Assembly: GCA_002786855.1 (NCBI GenBank)
Contig: PCUU01000012.1
Location: 1,821 to 48,088, forward strand
Direction: 5' to 3'
DNA length: 46,268 nt
From: Cytophagales bacterium CG12_big_fil_rev_8_21_14_0_65_40_12
GTDB lineage: Bacteria; Bacteroidota; Bacteroidia; Cytophagales; Cyclobacteriaceae
The notes under the pieces were generated by a model that was not told where the DNA came from, ran no database searches, and was given only the letters and a program-made list of their open reading frames with translations. Position 1 is the stretch's first letter; every line of letters starts with the position of its first letter. A program made the translations under genes and the position numbers. Below are positions 43,316-46,268 of the stretch, piece after piece.

Positions 43316-43329
43316 TTGCTTAAACAAAA
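43316..43329. promoter_or_regulatory. Shared 14-base motif TTGCTTAAACAAAA upstream of crtZ
   Basis: This 14-mer, directly after the cruF stop codon and 26 bases before the crtZ ATG, is identical to 44918-44931 upstream of the ECF sigma gene. Its reverse complement starts TTTTGTTTAA, a 10-mer also found at 44741-44750 and 44895-44904. Candidate binding site of the cluster regulator, or a promoter element for the ECF sigma factor. Confidence 0.5.
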
Positions 43330-43354
43330 CTTCTGATCTCTGGTTTTCAATTTT

Positions 43355-43804
43355 ATGATGATGGCAGTATTGTGGCTTTTGATAGGTTTCGTGCTGATGG
43401 AAACATTCTCTTGGTGGATTCACAAGTATGTCATGCATGGCGTGCTTTGGAAGATTCATAAAACCCATCATCAACACACCAAGGGATATTTCGAACTCAA
43501 TGATTTATTCACCCTTCTTTTTGGAGGGATTGCCGTAACGCTCATATTATTGGGTGCTTCGGCATTAGATTATAGATTTTGGATGGGCTGCGGTATCAGT
43601 CTTTACGGTTTGCTTTATTTCTTTCTTCACGATGTGCTCATACACAAGAGGTTGAATTTACTAGGTAGGCCAAAAACAAAATACCTCAGGGCCATTACAA
43701 AAGCGCATAGAGACCATCATAAAACGAACGAAAAAGACGATGCAGTCTCGTTCGGTTTATTCATTGTCCCCAAAAAGTATTTTAGTGAAGAAGGAAAGAA
43801 CTGA
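43355..43804 (+). CDS. crtZ: Beta-carotene 3-hydroxylase CrtZ
   Basis: Non-heme di-iron membrane hydroxylase that puts the 3-hydroxyl on beta-ionone rings. All four histidine clusters of the fatty-acid-hydroxylase superfamily are present: HKYVMH, HKTHHQH, HDVLIH and HRDHH, in the spacing of CrtZ, between about three or four membrane helices. The length (149) is normal for bacterial CrtZ. The start offers three tandem Met codons; the first is used. It lies 39 bases after cruF and two bases before the MerR regulator start, so the three are probably co-transcribed, possibly with an extra regulated promoter in front of crtZ where the TTGCTTAAACAAAA motif lies. Confidence 0.94.
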   Translation: MMMAVLWLLIGFVLMETFSWWIHKYVMHGVLWKIHKTHHQHTKGYFELNDLFTLLFGGIAVTLILLGASALDYRFWMGCGISLYGLLYFFLHDVLIHKRLNLLGRPKTKYLRAITKAHRDHHKTNEKDDAVSFGLFIVPKKYFSEEGKN

Positions 43805-43806
43805 CA

Positions 43807-44712
43807 GTGGCAAATTATTCAATCAAGGACTTAGAACATTTATCGGGCATTAAAGCCCATACACTCCGCATTTGGGAACAGCGCTATGCTTTGATCGAAC
43901 CCAGCAGAACGGATACCAACATTAGATTTTACGATCAAGAAGATTTAAAGCTTGTGCTCAACGTATCTCTTTTGAAAGACAATGGCTATAAGATCTCTAA
44001 AATTGCTTCGATGAGCAAAGAAGAGATGTTTAGCGCAGTAATTGAAGTTTCGGAAAAGTCGACCAATTTCGCAGATCAAATTTATGCTTTAACCCTATCG
44101 ATGATCGATTTGGACGAGCAGCGGTTTGAGAAGATCATCAGCACCAATATTCTAAAAATCGGGTTCGAAAGAACCATGATGAATGTGATAACTCCCTTCC
44201 TTGCCAAAATTGGAATCATGTGGGTGACTGATGCCATAAATCCCGCCCAAGAGCACTTCATCACTCATTTGATCAGACAAAAGATAATGGTTGCAATTGA
44301 TGGACAATATCCAGCAACTGACGCCAATGCCATTAAATACATGCTCTTTCTGCCCGAAGGCGAGCTTCACGAATTGAACCTTCTCTTTGCCAATTATTTG
44401 ATCAAAGCTAGAAACAACAGGGTCATCTATTTAGGACAAACCTTGCCTATCGGGGATTTGCGTTTGGCCTATGAAACCTATCAGCCGGAATATCTACTAA
44501 CGGTTTTAACTTCGAAACCATTAGAAATGACCACAGATGAATATTTAAAAAATCTCTCCAATTTATTCCCGAAAAGTAAAATTCTGGTCAGCGGTAGGCA
44601 GGTGGTTGGGCAAGACTTAAGATTGCCTGAAAACGTAATTCAAATTACCAGTCTGCCCAATCTGATATCCTTCTTGGAAGAGCATTCAATGGCAGTGGCG
44701 ACACCTGCCTAG
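43807..44712 (+). CDS. MerR-family regulator with cobalamin-binding domain (CarH/LitR-like photoreceptor)
   Basis: Transcription factor of 301 residues. An N-terminal MerR winged helix (YSIKDLEHLSGIKAHTLRIWEQRYALIEPSRT) is followed by a four-helix light-sensing capping domain with W139-x9-E149-H150 (WVTDAINPAQEH), the signature of adenosylcobalamin photoreceptors such as CarH, and a Rossmann B12-binding domain with ExH at 186-188 (EGELHELN; His188 as probable lower axial ligand) and VIYLGQTLP. The usual Gly of the ExHxxG motif is Asn191 here. Start is GTG at 43807; the next Met is residue 69, inside or beyond the DNA-binding domain, so GTG must be used. In known systems the dark tetramer represses carotenoid genes and light breaks it up. 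Its place in a carotenoid cluster supports that role. Confidence 0.88.
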   Translation: MANYSIKDLEHLSGIKAHTLRIWEQRYALIEPSRTDTNIRFYDQEDLKLVLNVSLLKDNGYKISKIASMSKEEMFSAVIEVSEKSTNFADQIYALTLSMIDLDEQRFEKIISTNILKIGFERTMMNVITPFLAKIGIMWVTDAINPAQEHFITHLIRQKIMVAIDGQYPATDANAIKYMLFLPEGELHELNLLFANYLIKARNNRVIYLGQTLPIGDLRLAYETYQPEYLLTVLTSKPLEMTTDEYLKNLSNLFPKSKILVSGRQVVGQDLRLPENVIQITSLPNLISFLEEHSMAVATPA

Positions 44713-44740
44713 CATCGAGGCCTACTCGAAAAGAAATATA

Positions 44741-44776
44741 TTTTGTTTAAGTGTATTTAAATTAAGTGTACGTACA
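44741..44776. promoter_or_regulatory. Repeat-rich segment after the MerR gene (TTTTGTTTAA, TTAAGTGTA x2, TGTACGTACA)
   Basis: Contains TTTTGTTTAA (44741-44750), two direct copies of TTAAGTGTA (44747-44755 and 44762-44770), and the perfect palindrome TGTACGTACA (44767-44776). It lies before the MerR gene terminator, so it is in a 3' untranslated region; it could still be an upstream operator of the divergent-free sigma gene region. Function is unproven. Confidence 0.3.
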
Positions 44777-44777
44777 T

Positions 44778-44814
44778 AAAATAGGCTCTCATTCCTTGTG
44801 AGAGCCTATTTTAT
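44778..44814 (+). terminator. Terminator of the cruF-crtZ-merR unit
   Basis: AAATAGGCTCTCA (44779-44791) pairs with TGAGAGCCTATTT (44799-44811) around a seven-base loop and continues TTATT. A long, strong stem about 65 bases after the MerR gene stop. Confidence 0.88.
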
Positions 44815-44825
44815 TAGGGATTGCC

Positions 44826-44843
44826 TTGTATCGCCCCATACAA
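44826..44843. promoter_or_regulatory. MerR-type dyad TTGTAT-N6-ATACAA, candidate photoreceptor operator
   Basis: TTGTAT (44826-44831) and ATACAA (44838-44843) make an 18-base dyad with a six-base spacer, the size and TGTAT/ATACA flavour of MerR-family operators. It lies about 100 bases upstream of the ECF sigma gene and 45-70 bases before its candidate promoter. Binding is inferred. Confidence 0.45.
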
Positions 44844-44889
44844 ATGACAATTTGTTTAATCATTCAAAAAAAAGATTCCACAAAATTGC

Positions 44890-44931
44890 TTGTGTTTTGT
44901 TTAACTGATCACCATATTTGCTTAAACAAAA
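44890..44931 (+). promoter_or_regulatory. Candidate promoter/operator of the carotenoid ECF sigma gene
   Basis: TTG (44890-44892), 20 bases, then CATATTTG (44913-44920), one mismatch from TAnnTTTG. The -7 element is flanked by an inverted repeat, TTTTGTTTAA (44895-44904) and TTAAACAAAA (44922-44931), with a 17-base spacer. A further TTTGTTTAA is at 44851-44859. The right arm belongs to the 14-mer shared with the crtZ upstream region. The start ATG follows at 44942. Confidence 0.45.
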
Positions 44932-44941
44932 TTTAATAACC

Positions 44942-45451
44942 ATGACAGCTCTTGAGTACAATCACGAAATTAGTCAGATGACAAAGTCTTTAAAGCCATT
45001 TGCCATGAAATTGACTAAGGATTCTGAAGATGCAAATGACTTGCTTCAGGAGACTTTGATGAAAGCCTTCAAAAACAGAGAAAAATTTTCTGAAGGAACA
45101 AATCTAAAAGCTTGGTTATATACCATCATGAAAAACACCTTTATCACCAATTATCAGAAAATGGTGAGAAGAGGAACCTTCATCGACACTACCGATAATT
45201 TACATTTTATCAATTCATCCGACAGTAAAATTGAAAATAGAGCTTATGGGGATTTTGCTCTAAGAGATATTAATGAAGCCATTGACAAACTAGATGACGT
45301 TTACAAAACACCATTTATGATGTACTTCCGTGGTTTCAAATATCAAGAAATTGCTGAAAGACTAGAAATTCCAATTGGAACCGTAAAAAACAGAATTCAC
45401 ATTGCCCGCAAACTTTTGAAGGAAAAGTTAACAACATACGGTACTCGCTAG
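44942..45451 (+). CDS. ECF-type RNA polymerase sigma factor of the carotenoid cluster
   Basis: Sigma-70 region 2/region 4 protein of 169 residues. Region 2 lies at about 20-85 (KPFAMKLTKDSEDANDLLQETLMKAFKNREKF...NLKAWLYTIMKNTFITNY) and region 4 at about 115-165 (YKTPFMMYFRGFKYQEIAERLEIPIGTVKNRIHIARKLLKEKL). The longest frame opens with TTG at 44918; I use the ATG at 44942, since the TTG would overlap the candidate -7 element. No anti-sigma gene is adjacent: the next gene, 13 bases on, is crtI. Control is therefore probably transcriptional, through the CarH-like regulator encoded just upstream, as in LitR-LitS of actinomycetes. That link is inferred. Confidence 0.92.
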   Translation: MTALEYNHEISQMTKSLKPFAMKLTKDSEDANDLLQETLMKAFKNREKFSEGTNLKAWLYTIMKNTFITNYQKMVRRGTFIDTTDNLHFINSSDSKIENRAYGDFALRDINEAIDKLDDVYKTPFMMYFRGFKYQEIAERLEIPIGTVKNRIHIARKLLKEKLTTYGTR

Positions 45452-45464
45452 TAGTTTAGCCTCT

Positions 45465-46268
45465 ATGAAAAAAGGCGAAGTACTTGTCATCGGTTCTGGA
45501 TTTGCAGGTTTGTCGAGCGCTATTTGTTTGGCCGACCAAGGTTTCAAAGTAAAAATTTTAGAAAAAAACTCCACTATAGGTGGAAGAGCCCGCCAGTTTA
45601 TTGAGGCGGGCTTTACTTTTGATATGGGGCCAAGCTGGTATTGGATGCCCGATGTATTCGAAGCCTTCTTCAACAAATTCGGTAAGTCAACTTCGGATTA
45701 TTACAAGCTCATTCGCCTCGATCCTTCTTACCAGGTGATTTACGGCAAAGATGATTTTATGCCTCTACCAGCAAAAATGACGGAACTCGAAGCGCTATTT
45801 GATTCCATCGAAGCTGGTGCAGGATTGCAGCTTCGTAAGTTTTTAAAACAAGCTGAGTATAAATACCAAGTTGGTATCAATGACCTGGTATATAAGCCTG
45901 GGAGATCATTGCTAGAATTTTCAAATCCAAAGTTACTCGTGGATGTCATTAGAATGGATGTTTTCCAATCCATGGCTAAACATGTTAGAAAGTTCTTCAA
46001 ACATGAAAAACTGATTCAGTTGATGGAATTCCCTGTTTTGTTTTTGGGGGCATTACCTGAAAACACTCCGGCTCTTTATAGCTTGATGAATTATGCTGAC
46101 ATGTCTCTAGGCACTTGGTATCCTGAGGGGGGCATGTATAAAATTATTGAAGCGCTTGAAAGTCTTGCGAAAGAAAAAGGAGTTGAAATACTGGTTAACC
46201 ATGAAGTAAAGTCAATTAACAGCGCAGGCGGAAAAGCAACGAGCTTATCGACCAACCAAGGAGAATTT
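45465..46268 (+). CDS. crtI: Phytoene desaturase-type carotenoid oxidoreductase (CrtI family), partial
   Basis: The frame is open from ATG at 45465 to the right edge (268 codons, no stop). The N-terminal FAD-binding motif VLVIGSGFAGLSSAICLADQGFKVKILEK is followed by GGRARQFIEAGFTFDMGPSWYWMPDVFEAFF, the CrtI-family signature; YADMSLGTWYPEGGMYKIIEALESLA is also typical. It introduces double bonds into phytoene (or a later intermediate) on the way to lycopene. About half of a roughly 490-residue protein is visible. It starts 13 bases after the ECF sigma stop codon, so the two genes are probably one transcript; crtB may follow outside the window. CrtD-like (3,4-desaturase) function cannot be excluded from this half. 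Confidence 0.9.
   Translation, partial: MKKGEVLVIGSGFAGLSSAICLADQGFKVKILEKNSTIGGRARQFIEAGFTFDMGPSWYWMPDVFEAFFNKFGKSTSDYYKLIRLDPSYQVIYGKDDFMPLPAKMTELEALFDSIEAGAGLQLRKFLKQAEYKYQVGINDLVYKPGRSLLEFSNPKLLVDVIRMDVFQSMAKHVRKFFKHEKLIQLMEFPVLFLGALPENTPALYSLMNYADMSLGTWYPEGGMYKIIEALESLAKEKGVEILVNHEVKSINSAGGKATSLSTNQGEF

Noticed and set aside
44918-44941. Longer N terminus for the second ECF sigma factor (TTG at 44918)
   Set aside because: The TTG overlaps the candidate -7 box and an inverted repeat; the ATG at 44942 gives a normal sigma N terminus.

Overview
The window looks like a chromosomal segment of a Bacteroidota bacterium, most likely a Cytophagales-type, probably marine, carotenoid-pigmented gliding relative. 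Reasons: a protein with a type IX secretion C-terminal sorting domain and SprB repeats, a consensus Bacteroidota promoter (TTTG-N18-TATCTTTG) before the tRNA genes, BatD, WbqC, DUF4286, a Rho factor with a long charged disordered insertion, and CruF/CrtZ carotenoid genes. No rRNA, integrase, transposase or CRISPR array was seen. Gene density is high and no gene-free stretch exceeds 300 bases.

Layout. 1-1.2 kb: tail of an unknown gene, then a lipoprotein di-heme cytochrome c peroxidase. 1.36-4.5 kb: a three-gene BcgI-like restriction-modification operon (small HTH regulator, fused nuclease-methylase, two-TRD specificity subunit). 4.7-11.1 kb: clpC, a TsaC-like/WbqC pair, and the mltG/thioesterase/YihY operon. 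11.17-11.34 kb: tRNA-Ser(TGA) and tRNA-Glu(TTC). 11.4-19.7 kb: pfkA, an Nfu protein, two tandem dicarboxylate/amino-acid symporters, aroC, batD, a 63-residue small protein and queG. 19.8-24.3 kb: a coiled-coil lipoprotein, an ammonium transporter, a DegT-type aminotransferase and a two-domain universal stress protein. 24.3-27.7 kb: a minus-strand set of glycosyltransferase, oxidoreductase, HAD phosphatase and aldose epimerase. 27.9-32.6 kb: xylB-xylA followed closely by an ECF sigma factor and a membrane-anchored beta-barrel protein. 32.8-39 kb: rho, serS, a large C-type-lectin/SprB adhesin-like protein and a GNAT acetyltransferase. 39-42.2 kb: an McrBC restriction cassette. 42.3-46.3 kb: DUF4286, then cruF, crtZ, a CarH/LitR-like MerR regulator, an ECF sigma factor and crtI (runs off the window).

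Two points stand out. First, the McrBC cassette is bracketed by a perfect 32-bp direct repeat, spaced exactly 3300 bp (38976-39007 and 42276-42307). The repeat contains the 3' ends of the two convergent flanking genes, so both reading frames were preserved. This looks like insertion of a defence cassette with a long target duplication and no visible recombinase. Second, the carotenoid cluster encodes a putative B12-dependent light-sensing MerR protein (W-x9-EH motif intact) beside an ECF sigma factor. A 14-base motif (TTGCTTAAACAAAA) is shared exactly between the regions upstream of crtZ and of the sigma gene, suggesting a light-responsive carotenoid regulon analogous to LitR/LitS or CarH circuits.

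Several computed ORF starts are TTG codons that probably are not used. Where an in-frame ATG fits better (Nfu, WbqC, McrB, the second ECF sigma factor, aldose epimerase, the specificity subunit), the coordinates below use the ATG. TTG is kept for mcrC and the adhesin, and GTG for the BcgI-like A subunit and the MerR regulator, because no alternative exists.
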